A stretch of 64,000 bases of DNA from Stackebrandtia albiflava (GTDB taxonomy: Bacteria > Actinomycetota > Actinomycetes > Mycobacteriales > Micromonosporaceae): the NCBI RefSeq assembly GCF_007994225.1, contig NZ_VLLL01000005.1, forward strand, positions 686,359-750,358, written 5' to 3'. The position numbers and the translations under genes are program-made. Positions 1-8,372 of the stretch are shown here, in pieces. The notes below the pieces were generated by a model. It was not told the origin of the DNA, did no database searches, and worked only from the letters and a program-made list of their open reading frames with translations. Position 1 is the first letter of the stretch. Each line of letters begins with the position of its first letter.

Positions 1-530
1 ACGCCGAGCAGCGCCAGGGTCACACCCGCCACGATGCCGGTGCGGTCCTTGCCCGCCATGCAGTGGAACACCAGCGGCGTCGCGCCGCACATCAGTTCGA
101 GGGTGCCCCGGACGGCTTCCGCGCCGCATTCGGCCATGGCGGTGTAACGCTGCACCAGGAACGGCACGGGGGAGGGTTCCCGTGTCACGTCGCGCCGGAA
201 CCTTTCCCACGGGATGTGGCTGAGTTCCAGGTGGACGACGTCCACACCCCGGTCGGGGGCGAACCCGCCGGTGTTGGCGATCTCGCTGCCGCGGCGCAGG
301 TCGACCACGGTCTTGAGCCCGACCTTGTCGACGAGCAGGTCGACGTCCTCCGGGCAGGCGTTGCCGAACTGATCGGAGCGGTACACGAGTCCGTTACGGA
401 CGGTGCGGCCGTCGCGGGTACGCAGGCCACCGAGGTCGCGGAAGTTGAACACGGTGCGCATGGCGATGAAGCGCGGGTCTCCGTCGGGGTGGGGCGCGAG
501 GGCGGGGCGAGTGGTCTCTTCGCTGCTCAT
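1..530 (-). CDS. Tyrosine phosphatase (PTP/DSP superfamily), 3' end cut by window edge
   Basis: Probable protein-tyrosine phosphatase of the bacterial Y_phosphatase3 type, which removes phosphate from phosphotyrosine or related substrates in the cytoplasm. Starting at the ATG at 530, the translation shows the family's early NFRDLGG segment near residue 30, then YRSDQ, a VVDLR segment, and the catalytic P-loop HCMAGKDRTG with nucleophile Cys157 and the invariant Arg. The frame is open to base 1, so the C-terminus lies outside the window. A second possible start in frame (ATG at codon 24) would leave the core intact. It is followed upstream (in its own orientation) by the DUF349 gene terminator, so it is probably transcribed on its own. 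Substrate unknown. Confidence 0.85.
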   Translation of the reverse strand, partial: MSSEETTRPALAPHPDGDPRFIAMRTVFNFRDLGGLRTRDGRTVRNGLVYRSDQFGNACPEDVDLLVDKVGLKTVVDLRRGSEIANTGGFAPDRGVDVVHLELSHIPWERFRRDVTREPSPVPFLVQRYTAMAECGAEAVRGTLELMCGATPLVFHCMAGKDRTGIVAGVTLALLG

Positions 531-669
531 GAGTCCTACCAGGGTGAGTCGGGGCGGTGGAGGACGATCCAGCCGCGCGCGACCCCGGCACGGGCCGCCG
601 CGAACCGGCGGCGTCGTGTGACTACGACCCTAACCGGCCGTACCGGCGAAGCCCACCCCCGGCACGCGA

Positions 670-701
670 ACGGCCCGGAGGCGTGATGACCTCCGGGCCG
701 T
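670..701 (-). terminator. Hairpin terminator after DUF349 gene
   Basis: A perfect 12-bp stem (acggcccggagg / cctccgggccgt) with an 8-nt loop lies 17 nt beyond the stop of the DUF349 gene. There is no strong U-tract, as is common for actinobacterial terminators. Confidence 0.7.
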
Positions 702-717
702 GCACGTGTCGGTCAGG

Positions 718-1938
718 TCACTGGGCCTTCTCGGCCAGCTGCAGTACCTGGCGCTTGCTGTTCAGCGCGTCCTCGGCCTTGCGGATCCGCTTGGCGTCGC
801 CGTCGTTCTTGGCGCGCTCCAGACGCTCCTCCGCCTCGGCGACCTGCTCCCGCATCTGCATCAGCAACGGGTTCTCCGCGATCGGCGTGCGCCGCCACGC
901 CACGTCCAGGGCGGCACGGATCTTGTCGTCGACGGCACGCAGGCGGCGCATCAGGCCACCGGCGGCGTCACGGGGCACGTGGCCGATCTCCTCCCACTGC
1001 GCCTGGATCTCCCGGTACGCCTGCTGGGCGGCACGCGGGTCGGCGTCCACGTCGATCGCCTCGGCCGTGGCCAACAGCTCCCGCTTCTTCGTGAGGTTCT
1101 CCTTCTGCTCGGCGTCACGCGCCGAGAACACCTCACTGCGTGCCGAGAAGAACCGGTCCTGTGCCGCGCGGAACCGCTTCCACAGTTTCTGCTCGGCGTC
1201 GGGTGCGACGCGCCCGGCGTCCTTCCACTCCGACATCAGGCGCTTGAGCCGGTCGGCGGTCTCCGCCCAGTCGGTGGAGCCGGCCAGCTTCTCGGCCTCG
1301 GCGATCAGCTCCTCCTTGCGGACCGCGATCACCTTGCGTTCGGAGTCGAGGGAGGCGAAGTGGGCGCCGCGGCGGCGGGTGAACGCGTCGCGGGCGGCGG
1401 CGAACCGACGCCACAGCGCCTGGTCGGTCTTCCGGTCCGCGCCGTGGACGGTCTTCCACTCGTCGGCGATGGCCTTCAACCGGTCCCCGGCGGCCTTCCA
1501 CTGCGTGGAGTTCTCGGCCAGCGTCTCCGCCTCGGCGGCGAGGGCCTCCTTGCGGGCGACGGCGTCGGCGCGGGCGGCGGACTTGGCCTCCTTGGCCTCG
1601 TCGGCCTTGACGGCGGCGCGTTCGGCCAGTTCCTCCAGTCGCGCGGCGAGACCGTCGAGATCACCGATCGCGTGGGCGTCGGTGAGTGACGCCTGGAGCT
1701 TCTTGATCGTCGCCGCGGTGTGCTGCGGGTCGGCGTTGCCGGCGTTCAGGCGCGCGGCGACCAGGTCGACCTCGGTGACGAGATCGTCGAACCGGCGCGC
1801 GAAGTGGGCCAAGCCTTCCTCTGGTGACCCCGCCTGCCACGAACCGATAACCCGTTCGCCGGCCGCCGTCTTGACGAAGACGGTACCGTCGGAGTCGATT
1901 CGGCCGAACCGTGTCACTTCCTGGTTCTCACCGCTCAT
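718..1938 (-). CDS. DUF349 domain-containing protein
   Basis: A 406-residue, highly charged, almost wholly helical cytoplasmic protein. After a short beta-rich N-terminus (residues 1-40), it carries several tandem DUF349 repeats of about 70 residues, each with the pattern W-K-x-A-G...LWxRFxAARDxF (for example around residues 150-180 and 225-255), ending in a coiled-coil tail (residues 350-406). DUF349 proteins are related to E. coli YhbL-type proteins of unclear biochemical role. In mycobacteria the equivalent gene also sits beside miaA, as here (miaA is divergent, 309 bp away). The ATG at 1938 is the natural start. Confidence 0.85.
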   Translation of the reverse strand: MSGENQEVTRFGRIDSDGTVFVKTAAGERVIGSWQAGSPEEGLAHFARRFDDLVTEVDLVAARLNAGNADPQHTAATIKKLQASLTDAHAIGDLDGLAARLEELAERAAVKADEAKEAKSAARADAVARKEALAAEAETLAENSTQWKAAGDRLKAIADEWKTVHGADRKTDQALWRRFAAARDAFTRRRGAHFASLDSERKVIAVRKEELIAEAEKLAGSTDWAETADRLKRLMSEWKDAGRVAPDAEQKLWKRFRAAQDRFFSARSEVFSARDAEQKENLTKKRELLATAEAIDVDADPRAAQQAYREIQAQWEEIGHVPRDAAGGLMRRLRAVDDKIRAALDVAWRRTPIAENPLLMQMREQVAEAEERLERAKNDGDAKRIRKAEDALNSKRQVLQLAEKAQ

Positions 1939-2247
1939 GGCGTTCCCTATTCCCTAGCCGGATCTGTCGTGTCGCCGGGCCTGTGGCCCGACCAGTTGCC
2001 TGTCCTGGTTTCCCTACCGGTACCTTACGGTGATCAGCGGGGGGCCGCCAACCGCACATCCACCCTAACCTCGCGGAAGCGCTGGTCACGGCGGTGCCCG
2101 CCGGGTGGGCCGCGATCAAACCGTGACCATATGGAGACGTGTGACCGGTGTGGTGTGGGCGGTTCACCACCGGAGGTCGCCAGACGGTCACCGTGACCGG
2201 CAGCACCGAGCGCCGTGAGGCGGCCGTTTCCCGAGGAGGAGCGCGAC
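1939..2247. other. Divergent intergenic region (309 bp) between DUF349 gene and miaA
   Basis: No supported gene. It must hold the promoters of both divergent genes. The only structure seen is a small hairpin at 1976-1990 (cgggcc tgt ggcccg) and the Shine-Dalgarno sequence of miaA at 2233-2240. No convincing -35/-10 pair was identified. Confidence 0.5.
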
Positions 2248-3186
2248 ATGGGCCGTACCGACAACGCCGAAAGCCTACCTGGGCCGGTCGTGGTCATCGC
2301 CGGGCCCACGGCCGCCGGGAAGTCGGACCTGTCGCTGTCGGTGGCCGAGGCGGTGGACGGCGAGGTCGTCAACGCCGACTCGATGCAGCTCTATCGCGGT
2401 ATGGACATCGGAACGGCGAAGCTCCCCCCGGAGCAGCGGCGCGGCGTGCCCCACCATCTGCTCGACGTCTGGCCCGTGACGTACACCGCCACGGCGGCCG
2501 AGTACCAGCGGTTGGCGCGGGAACGGATCGACGCCCTGCTGTCGTCGGGACGGACACCGGTCCTGGTCGGCGGGTCGGGACTGTACGTCCAGGCCGCGGT
2601 GGACGACCTGGACTTCCCCGGAACCGACCCCGAACTGCGGGCGGCCCTGGAGGCCGAGCTGGCGGAGCTGGGCCCGGCCCGGCTGCACGAGCGGTTGCGG
2701 GCCGTCGACCCGGCCGCGGCGGCGGCGATCCTCCCCGGCAACGGTCGCCGGATCGTGCGGGCGTTGGAGGTGGTGGGGTTGCGGGGCTCGTTCACCGCGA
2801 CACTGCCGAACCCGCGGCCCCTCTACCGGGTGTGTCACATCGCGGTCGACCGGGATCCCGCCGAACTCGACCGTCGTATCGCCGACCGGGTCGAGTCGAT
2901 GTGGCGCGACGGGCTGGTCGCGGAGGTGGAGAGCCTGACGGCCGAGGGCCTGCGGGACGGCCTGACGGCCTCACGGGCGCTGGGTTACCGGCAGATCCTC
3001 GACCACCTCGACGGGCGGCTGACCGAGGACGAGGCCAAGGAGCGCACCGTGATCGGGACCCGCCGGTTCGTCCGGCGGCAACGTTCCTGGTTCGGTCGCG
3101 ACGACCGTTATCGGTGGCTGGACGCGGCGGCGCCCGATCTGGTGGGACGCGCACTCCGCGTCGTGGCGCAGTCCCTGGAAGCCTGA
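2248..3186 (+). CDS. miaA: tRNA dimethylallyltransferase MiaA
   Basis: Transfers the dimethylallyl group of DMAPP to N6 of A37 in tRNAs reading UNN codons. The 312-residue product has the normal family length and shows, in order, the P-loop GPTAAGKSDLS, the NADSMQLYRGMDIGTAK segment with the catalytic/base-binding Asp, GGSGLYVQA, the ALGYRQI segment, and the C-terminal RTRRFVRRQRSWF-like basic tract that contacts tRNA (seen as TRRFVRRQRSWF). The ATG at 2248 is chosen over an upstream in-frame start at 2215 because GAGGAGGA (2233-2240) sits 7 nt before it. In mycobacteria miaA is next to dapF; here dapF is 35 kb away (37344). Confidence 0.95.
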   Translation: MGRTDNAESLPGPVVVIAGPTAAGKSDLSLSVAEAVDGEVVNADSMQLYRGMDIGTAKLPPEQRRGVPHHLLDVWPVTYTATAAEYQRLARERIDALLSSGRTPVLVGGSGLYVQAAVDDLDFPGTDPELRAALEAELAELGPARLHERLRAVDPAAAAAILPGNGRRIVRALEVVGLRGSFTATLPNPRPLYRVCHIAVDRDPAELDRRIADRVESMWRDGLVAEVESLTAEGLRDGLTASRALGYRQILDHLDGRLTEDEAKERTVIGTRRFVRRQRSWFGRDDRYRWLDAAAPDLVGRALRVVAQSLEA

Positions 3187-3201
3187 CCAGCCCCACCTCC
3201 G

Positions 3202-3306
3202 CGCCTTGGGTGGCCGTGGGCCGATCGATATGCCTCGATTCGCGCCCGATGTCCGGTTCTCGCCGGCCTCAGACCACCCAAGGCGGGCCTCAGACCACCC
3301 AAGGCG
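3202..3306. repeat. Tandem 21-bp repeat with an inverted partial copy
   Basis: Two perfect, directly abutting 21-nt copies occupy 3265-3285 and 3286-3306 (ggcctcagaccacccaaggc plus g). The 12 nt at 3202-3213 (cgccttgggtgg) are the exact reverse complement of the end of each copy, so either copy could pair with it to form a 12-bp stem with a 60- or 81-nt loop. It lies between the convergent ends of miaA and an aldo/keto reductase gene, and so could work as a bidirectional terminator or be a small dispersed repeat. Confidence 0.7.
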
Positions 3307-3387
3307 TCGCGAGGGGAGAGCGAGGCCGTGGCCGGGGGGCCGCCGTGGCACCGATGGGCACACGGCGGCCGTGTCACGGGGTACGGG

Positions 3388-4386
3388 TCACGCGCGGGGG
3401 TTCGGGCTCTTCGTCAGGGCGGGATCCCGCTGGACGACCGGTTCCAACGCCTCGTCGATCGCGGCCAGGACGTCGGCGTCGAGGGTGACGCCGGCGGCCT
3501 GCACGTTGTCGGCGACCTGCTCGGGTCGGGTGGCGCCGATGATCGCCGCCGACACGTTCGAGTTCTGCAACACCCACGCCACCGCGAGCTGCGCCATGGT
3601 CAGGCCGGCCTGCTCGGCGATCGGCTTGAGCAGTTGCACCCGCTCCAGCAGCTCACGGTTCTCCAGGAACTTGTTGATGAAGGCGCTGGACTTCTCGTCC
3701 GCCCCACGGCTGCCCTGCGGGGCCGCCTGGCCGGGCAGGTACTTGCCGGTGAGCACACCCTGCGCGATGGGGGACCACACGATCTGGCCGATGCCCAGCT
3801 CCTCGGAGGTCGGCACCACCTCGGCCTCGATGATGCGCCACAGCATCGAGTACTGCGGTTGGCTGGAGACCAACTGGATGTTCAGGTCGCGGGCCAGCGC
3901 GTGCGCCTCCCGGATCTGGGCGGCGTTCCACTCCGACACGCCGATGTAGTGGGCCTTGCCGGAACGCACCACGTCGGCGAACGCCTGCATGGTCTCGTCG
4001 AGCGGGGTCTCGTAGTCGAAGCGGTGCGCCTGGTAGAGGTCGACATAGTCGGTCTGGAGGCGGCGCAGCGAGTCGTCGATGGACGCCATGATGTGTTTCC
4101 GCGACAGCCCCCGGTCGTTGCGGCCGTCGCCCATCGGCCAGTACACCTTGGTGAAGATCTCAAGACCGTCGCGCCGCTCACCCTTGAGCGCCCGCCCGAG
4201 GACCTCCTCGGCGGCGCCGCGCGCGTAGACGTCGGCGGTGTCGAAGGTGGTGATTCCCGCGTCGAGGGCCGCGCGCACGCACGCGCGGGCGGCGTCCTCC
4301 TCGACCTGGGAGCCGTGGGTGATCCAGTTGCCGTAGACGATTTCACTGATGACGAGGCCCGAACGGCCCAAGTGTCGAAATTCCAC
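3388..4386 (-). CDS. Aldo/keto reductase (potassium-channel beta subunit-like family)
   Basis: NADPH-dependent oxidoreductase with a TIM-barrel fold, 332 residues. It opens with the usual MEFRHLGRSGLVISEI strand pair. It retains the catalytic tetrad context: Asp and Tyr in FDTADVYARG (near residue 50), Lys in IFTKVYW (near 80), and the DYVDLYQAHR segment. The cofactor-binding C-terminus AAIIGATRPEQVADN is present. The pattern fits the AKR6/AKR12-like general stress reductases. The GTG at 4386 is the start that begins exactly at the family N-terminus. Physiological substrate cannot be told. A second, different AKR lies at 9196-10188. Confidence 0.9.
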   Translation of the reverse strand: MEFRHLGRSGLVISEIVYGNWITHGSQVEEDAARACVRAALDAGITTFDTADVYARGAAEEVLGRALKGERRDGLEIFTKVYWPMGDGRNDRGLSRKHIMASIDDSLRRLQTDYVDLYQAHRFDYETPLDETMQAFADVVRSGKAHYIGVSEWNAAQIREAHALARDLNIQLVSSQPQYSMLWRIIEAEVVPTSEELGIGQIVWSPIAQGVLTGKYLPGQAAPQGSRGADEKSSAFINKFLENRELLERVQLLKPIAEQAGLTMAQLAVAWVLQNSNVSAAIIGATRPEQVADNVQAAGVTLDADVLAAIDEALEPVVQRDPALTKSPNPRA

Positions 4387-4457
4387 GAGGCCGAACCTAT
4401 CGCGGTGGCCGGGGTGGTGTCAGCGGCCTATGACCTACGTCCCACCCCCGATTCGGA

Positions 4458-5537
4458 CTACAGTGGACCTTCGTCCGCCTCGATGCGGGTGTCCAGGCGC
4501 CGCAGCACCTCGTCGCGGTCGAACCTCGGGGGAATCAGCTCCTCGCCGGAGTGGTCGCGGGCGCCCCAGGTGGCCGCACCGTTGTCCACGGCGTACCCGG
4601 CCGGGTGGACGACGATGTCGCGGTAATGCGGGGGAAGGATGAGTTTGCCGCCCCGGTTCACCAGTCCCTTGGCACCCCGCCTGTCGACCACGGCCACGCC
4701 GTCGACGAAACCGACCACCGCGCGGCCGTCCGGAAGCGGGGTGCTGAGCCCGTCGTACAGGAACGGCACCGTGAGTTGTCCCTCGGTGTCGATCGCCCCC
4801 CAGGCGCGTTCCCGGACCGCCGCGATGCCGCCCCGGAAGTCCCCGGCCTCGGTGAACGTCGGTGGAATCGCCGGACGCCGCTCGTGGTCGAGGAATCCCC
4901 ACTTCCCGCTGCGCGGGTCCTGGAAGCGCCGGGGCGCCGGATACCGGGCGCGTTCGGCCCAGCCGCGCGGCTGCGGACCGAAACCCTCGGCGGCCAGCCG
5001 GTAGACCAACTCCAACGCGGGCGCCATGTGGTCGGTCGTCGCGGGGTCGCTGGTGTGCTCCATCGCCCGTTCCAGGTGCAGCAGCGCCTCGGTGAGCCGG
5101 CGTTGGGCGATACAGGACAGTGCGGCACCGACCCTGACGCGCCCGATCAGCCTGCGCGGCAACTCACCGGCCTCCGCGAGCGCGAACAACCGGTCGGCCT
5201 CGACGTAGTCGCCGCGCATGCGCAGGCTGTTGGCGAGCCGGGCGCGCGCCGGGGACAGCAGTAGATCGGTCCCGGCGGTGTCGGCGTGCCGCAGCGAGGT
5301 CGCGGCGTCCGTCTCGGCGGCGGAGAGGTCCTTCAGCATCCGGTGGGCGACCGAGCGCACGCCCAGCAGCCGGGAGCGATCGGCGTCGCCGACCGCCGTG
5401 GCCAGGCGGGTGGTGGCCTCATCACGCACCGCCGCCACGAATCCCGGATCGTTGACCTGTTCGGACAACGTCTGCACGTCGATCGGCCCCAGGGCGCGAG
5501 GCAGCGCCGCACGAAGGTCAGCCGCGACATCCACCAT
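4458..5537 (-). CDS. WG-repeat protein with helical N-terminal half
   Basis: Function unknown. The 359-residue protein has a helical, TPR-like N-terminal half (residues 1-190: repeated A/L-rich helices, for example RLFALAEAGELPRRLIGRV). The C-terminal half has WG beta-repeats, recognisable as GKWGFLD, RAWGAIDTEG, AKGLVNRGGK and ATWGARDHSG, each followed by a P-F/Y-D/R motif. WG repeats are usually protein-interaction beta structures. The ATG at 5537 begins MVDVAADLRAALP; the frame is open further upstream, but that part reads as non-coding. No signal peptide is seen, so it is probably cytoplasmic. Confidence 0.75.
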   Translation of the reverse strand: MVDVAADLRAALPRALGPIDVQTLSEQVNDPGFVAAVRDEATTRLATAVGDADRSRLLGVRSVAHRMLKDLSAAETDAATSLRHADTAGTDLLLSPARARLANSLRMRGDYVEADRLFALAEAGELPRRLIGRVRVGAALSCIAQRRLTEALLHLERAMEHTSDPATTDHMAPALELVYRLAAEGFGPQPRGWAERARYPAPRRFQDPRSGKWGFLDHERRPAIPPTFTEAGDFRGGIAAVRERAWGAIDTEGQLTVPFLYDGLSTPLPDGRAVVGFVDGVAVVDRRGAKGLVNRGGKLILPPHYRDIVVHPAGYAVDNGAATWGARDHSGEELIPPRFDRDEVLRRLDTRIEADEGPL

Positions 5538-5594
5538 GCCGACACTTTGCCATGGCCGTTCACCCCATGTGTGGCGTGTCTGGCCATTAACCGC

Positions 5595-5623
5595 TTGCCC
5601 GGTGGCGTGCGCTACCGTAGTGT
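5595..5623 (+). promoter_or_regulatory. Candidate sigma70-type promoter of the ABC exporter operon
   Basis: TTGCCC (5595-5600) and TAGTGT (5618-5623) are separated by 17 bp, about 115 nt before the first permease start. The match is good for an actinobacterial housekeeping promoter but is sequence-only evidence. Confidence 0.4.
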
Positions 5624-5737
5624 TCCCCCTTCGCGCTCTGGACGTACGAGCCGGGACCCGAGACGCAGTGGCGCTCGACCCCGTCCCACCGCCGGTACGG
5701 ACTCGCATCCATCTGCCCCCACCGGTCAGGGAGTCCC

Positions 5738-7066
5738 ATGCGGCTGTTCCTCTCGTTGGCGCGCGCCGGTTTCCAGCGATACGCCACCTACCGACAGGCG
5801 ACCCTCGCCGCCTGTGTCACCAACTCCGTCTTCGGCTGTCTGCGCGTGTACGTCCTACTCGCCACCGCCGCGGCCGTCGGCGGAACCGCCGGCGGGTACT
5901 CCGAAGCGCAGTTGTCCACGTACGTGTGGCTGGGGCAGGGCCTGTTGGGCGTGGTGCTGCTGTGGGGCTGGACCGAACTGGCGGACCGGGTCCGCACCGG
6001 ACAGGTCGGCGCCGACCTGCTGCGACCGGTCAATCCGGTGTGGACCTATCTGGCCACCGACCTCGGCCGGGCCGGGTACGCGATGTGCACCCGGCTGGTG
6101 GTGCCGGTGGCGTTCGGCGCACTGCTCTTCCCGTTCCACTGGCCCCGGCTCCCGGTCACCTACCCGTTGCTGGCGTTGAGCATCCTGCTCGCGGTGCTGG
6201 TGTGCTTCTGCCTGCGCTACCTGGTGAACCTGACCGCGTTCTGGCTGCTCGACGTCAGGGGCGTGGTGATGGTCTGGGTGGTCCTCTCCGGTGTCGGCTC
6301 CGGCCTGTACTTCCCGCTGGAGTTCCTGCCGGACACGTTGCGGGACGTGCTGTACTACGCCACGCCCCTGCCGTCGATCATGCAGTTCCCGGCCGACGTC
6401 GCCGTGGAGTACGACGGTGTCGGCGGCCAACTGGGCCGGCTGGCGACCCAGGCGGCGTGGTGCGGGGCCTGTCTGGCAGCCGTCCTGTTCGTACAGTCCC
6501 GCGCGACCCGGAAGCTGGTGATCCAGGGTGGCTTACCGCAATCCGCTGACCCCGTACCTGCGGCTGACGGCCGCCCAGGTACGCAGTCAGGCCCAGTACC
6601 GGTTCAGTTTCGTGCTCGACCTGTTCGGACAGACGGCGGTCACCGTCCTGGACTTCCTGACCATCCTGGTGCTGTTCCGGATCACGCCGGTCCTCGGCGG
6701 ATTCGAGCTGCACGAGGTCCTCGTGATGTCCGGGATCGCCATCACCGGTTTCAGCATCGCCGACCTCGCGGTGGGCAATGTGGAGCAGCTCGCCCACTAC
6801 GTGCGCACCGGCCTGCTCGACGCCATGCTGATCCGGCCCCGCCGCGTCCTGCCCCAACTGCTCGCGGTCGACTTCCAGTTGCGCCGGATCGGCCGGGTCG
6901 TGTTCGCGGCGGTGGTCCTCGCCGTGGCCGCCGCGGCCTCCGGAGTCGAGTGGACCTGGTGGCGGTGGCTGCTGGTGGTGACGGCTCCGCTCGCGGGGGC
7001 GGTGTTCTTCTCCGCCGTCTTCGTCATCACCGCCACGACGATGTTCTGGTGGGTGGACAGCCGTGA
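5738..7066 (+). CDS. ABC-2 family permease, first subunit (anomalous C-terminal extension)
   Basis: Integral-membrane subunit of an ABC exporter; the genuine part is residues 1-265. It has six hydrophobic segments (for example near residues 22-45, 62-78, 120-140, 145-165, 175-195, 235-255) and the LRPVNPVWTYLATDLGR cytoplasmic motif of the ABC2_membrane_6 family, whose members are about 260-270 residues and end in a xxVIQGG-like tail. Here the tail ATRKLVIQGG is reached at about 6527, but no stop follows. The frame stays open for another 177 codons of Arg/Pro-rich sequence that overlaps the next permease in another frame. That extension looks like out-of-frame sequence, so either the stop has been lost or there is a small indel. 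Confidence 0.75.
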   Translation: MRLFLSLARAGFQRYATYRQATLAACVTNSVFGCLRVYVLLATAAAVGGTAGGYSEAQLSTYVWLGQGLLGVVLLWGWTELADRVRTGQVGADLLRPVNPVWTYLATDLGRAGYAMCTRLVVPVAFGALLFPFHWPRLPVTYPLLALSILLAVLVCFCLRYLVNLTAFWLLDVRGVVMVWVVLSGVGSGLYFPLEFLPDTLRDVLYYATPLPSIMQFPADVAVEYDGVGGQLGRLATQAAWCGACLAAVLFVQSRATRKLVIQGGLPQSADPVPAADGRPGTQSGPVPVQFRARPVRTDGGHRPGLPDHPGAVPDHAGPRRIRAARGPRDVRDRHHRFQHRRPRGGQCGAARPLRAHRPARRHADPAPPRPAPTARGRLPVAPDRPGRVRGGGPRRGRRGLRSRVDLVAVAAGGDGSARGGGVLLRRLRHHRHDDVLVGGQP

Positions 7067-7337
7067 GTTCTCGGCGTCCTTCACCTACGGCGGCAGGGAC
7101 TTCACCTCATACCCGCTGACCGTCTTCGGCGGCGGGTTCCGGCGGCTGTTCGGCTACGCGCTCGGCTTCGGCTTCGTCGCCTACCACCCGACGCTGGCCC
7201 TGTTGGGGCGCGCCGACCCGCTCGGTGCCCCCGGATGGCTCGGCTGGTCGGGACCGGTCGTCGCGTCGATCGCGGCGCTGGCCGCCGGAGCCCTGTGGCG
7301 CACCGGACTCAGACACTACAAGGGGACAGGATCATGA
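6528..7337 (+). CDS. ABC-2 family permease, second subunit
   Basis: Second membrane subunit (269 residues) of the same exporter. It starts with GTG and MAYRNPLTPYLRLTAAQVRSQ, and has six predicted membrane helices, with the conserved GLLDAMLIRPRRVLPQL loop near residue 100 matching the loop of subunit one. It ends HYKGTGS and overlaps the ATPase start by 4 nt (ATGA). Paralogous heterodimeric permeases of this kind pair with one ATPase, as here; the exported compound is unknown (drug, lipid or peptide export are all possible). Its reading frame is the true coding frame in the region where the first permease appears extended. Confidence 0.88.
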   Translation: MAYRNPLTPYLRLTAAQVRSQAQYRFSFVLDLFGQTAVTVLDFLTILVLFRITPVLGGFELHEVLVMSGIAITGFSIADLAVGNVEQLAHYVRTGLLDAMLIRPRRVLPQLLAVDFQLRRIGRVVFAAVVLAVAAAASGVEWTWWRWLLVVTAPLAGAVFFSAVFVITATTMFWWVDSREFSASFTYGGRDFTSYPLTVFGGGFRRLFGYALGFGFVAYHPTLALLGRADPLGAPGWLGWSGPVVASIAALAAGALWRTGLRHYKGTGS

Positions 7338-8317
7338 ACGCCGTCATCACCACCCGGGAACTGCGCAAGGAATTCACGGTCCGGGTCAAGACCGGCCGGT
7401 TCAGCCGCGCCAGGCGGACCGTCACCGCCGTCGACGGCGTGGACCTGACGATCGAGGCCGGCGAGATGGTCGGCTACATAGGACCCAACGGGGCCGGGAA
7501 GTCCACCACGTTGAAGATGCTGACCGGCATCCTCAACCCCACCTCGGGCCACGTCCGGGTGTGCGGGCTGGAGCCGGTGCCGCAACGGTTGAGACTCACC
7601 CGCAACCTGGGCGTGGTGTTCGGGCAGCGTTCCGCGCTGTGGTGGGACCTGCCGTTGCGCGAGTCGTTCCGGCTGCTGCGGCACGTGTTCGACGTGCCGC
7701 GGGCCGACCACGCCGCACGCCTGGCACAGTGCCGCGACCTGCTGGACCTCGACGGGTTCCTCGACACCCCGGTCCGGCAGTTGTCGCTCGGGCAGCGCAT
7801 GCGCGGTGAACTGACCGCGGCGCTCCTGCACGGTCCCCGGGTGCTGTTCCTCGACGAACCCACCATCGGCCTCGACGTCGTCAGCAAACAGGCGGTCCGC
7901 GGGTTCCTGTCCGACCTCGGCGCGGCCGGCGACACCACCCTGGTCCTGACCACCCACGACCTGGCCGACATCGAACGCCTCTGTCCCCGGCTCATCGTCA
8001 TCGACCACGGTCACGTGGTACACGACGGCAGCGTCGAACGACTGCACCACCGGTACGGGTCGCACCGTCAGGTGGTGATCGACCTGGAGGCGGACTGGGA
8101 TCCCGGCCACGCCCCCGAGGGTGTCACCGCGAAGGTGGACCCCGACGACGCCAGGCGGGTGCGTTTCCACCTGACACCCGGCGGGCCGTCGGCGGGGGAG
8201 CTGGTCGCCCGGCTGGCCCTGCGGGCACCGCTGCGGGACATGTCGATCGTCGAGCCCGACATCGAGGACGTCGTGGCCCGGCTGTACCAGGCCGCCCCCG
8301 CCGACTCCGCCGGTTGA
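7334..8317 (+). CDS. ABC transporter ATP-binding protein
   Basis: Energises the two preceding permeases by ATP hydrolysis. The 327-residue protein has Walker A GPNGAGKST (near residue 52), a Q-loop in NLGVVFGQRSALWWDL, signature LSLGQRMRGE (near residue 155), Walker B VLFLDEPTIGLD, and the switch histidine in TTHD. A roughly 70-residue C-terminal regulatory segment follows. The SALWWDLP stretch and the RxxRARR insertion after strand 1 are typical of ATPases paired with ABC2_membrane_6 permeases. The ATG at 7334 overlaps the previous stop; an in-frame start at 7235 would bury it deeper in the upstream gene. Confidence 0.93.
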   Translation: MNAVITTRELRKEFTVRVKTGRFSRARRTVTAVDGVDLTIEAGEMVGYIGPNGAGKSTTLKMLTGILNPTSGHVRVCGLEPVPQRLRLTRNLGVVFGQRSALWWDLPLRESFRLLRHVFDVPRADHAARLAQCRDLLDLDGFLDTPVRQLSLGQRMRGELTAALLHGPRVLFLDEPTIGLDVVSKQAVRGFLSDLGAAGDTTLVLTTHDLADIERLCPRLIVIDHGHVVHDGSVERLHHRYGSHRQVVIDLEADWDPGHAPEGVTAKVDPDDARRVRFHLTPGGPSAGELVARLALRAPLRDMSIVEPDIEDVVARLYQAAPADSAG

Positions 8318-8341
8318 CCGCCGCCCACGGTGTACTACCTT
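8314..8341 (+). promoter_or_regulatory. Candidate promoter before small membrane protein pair
   Basis: TTGACC (8314-8319) and TACCTT (8336-8341) with a 16-bp spacer end 31 nt before the ATG at 8373. This would let the two downstream membrane-protein genes be transcribed separately from the ABC operon. Sequence resemblance only. Confidence 0.35.
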
Positions 8342-8372
8342 TCGTAGAACCCCGGTGTGTGAAGGACGGACC

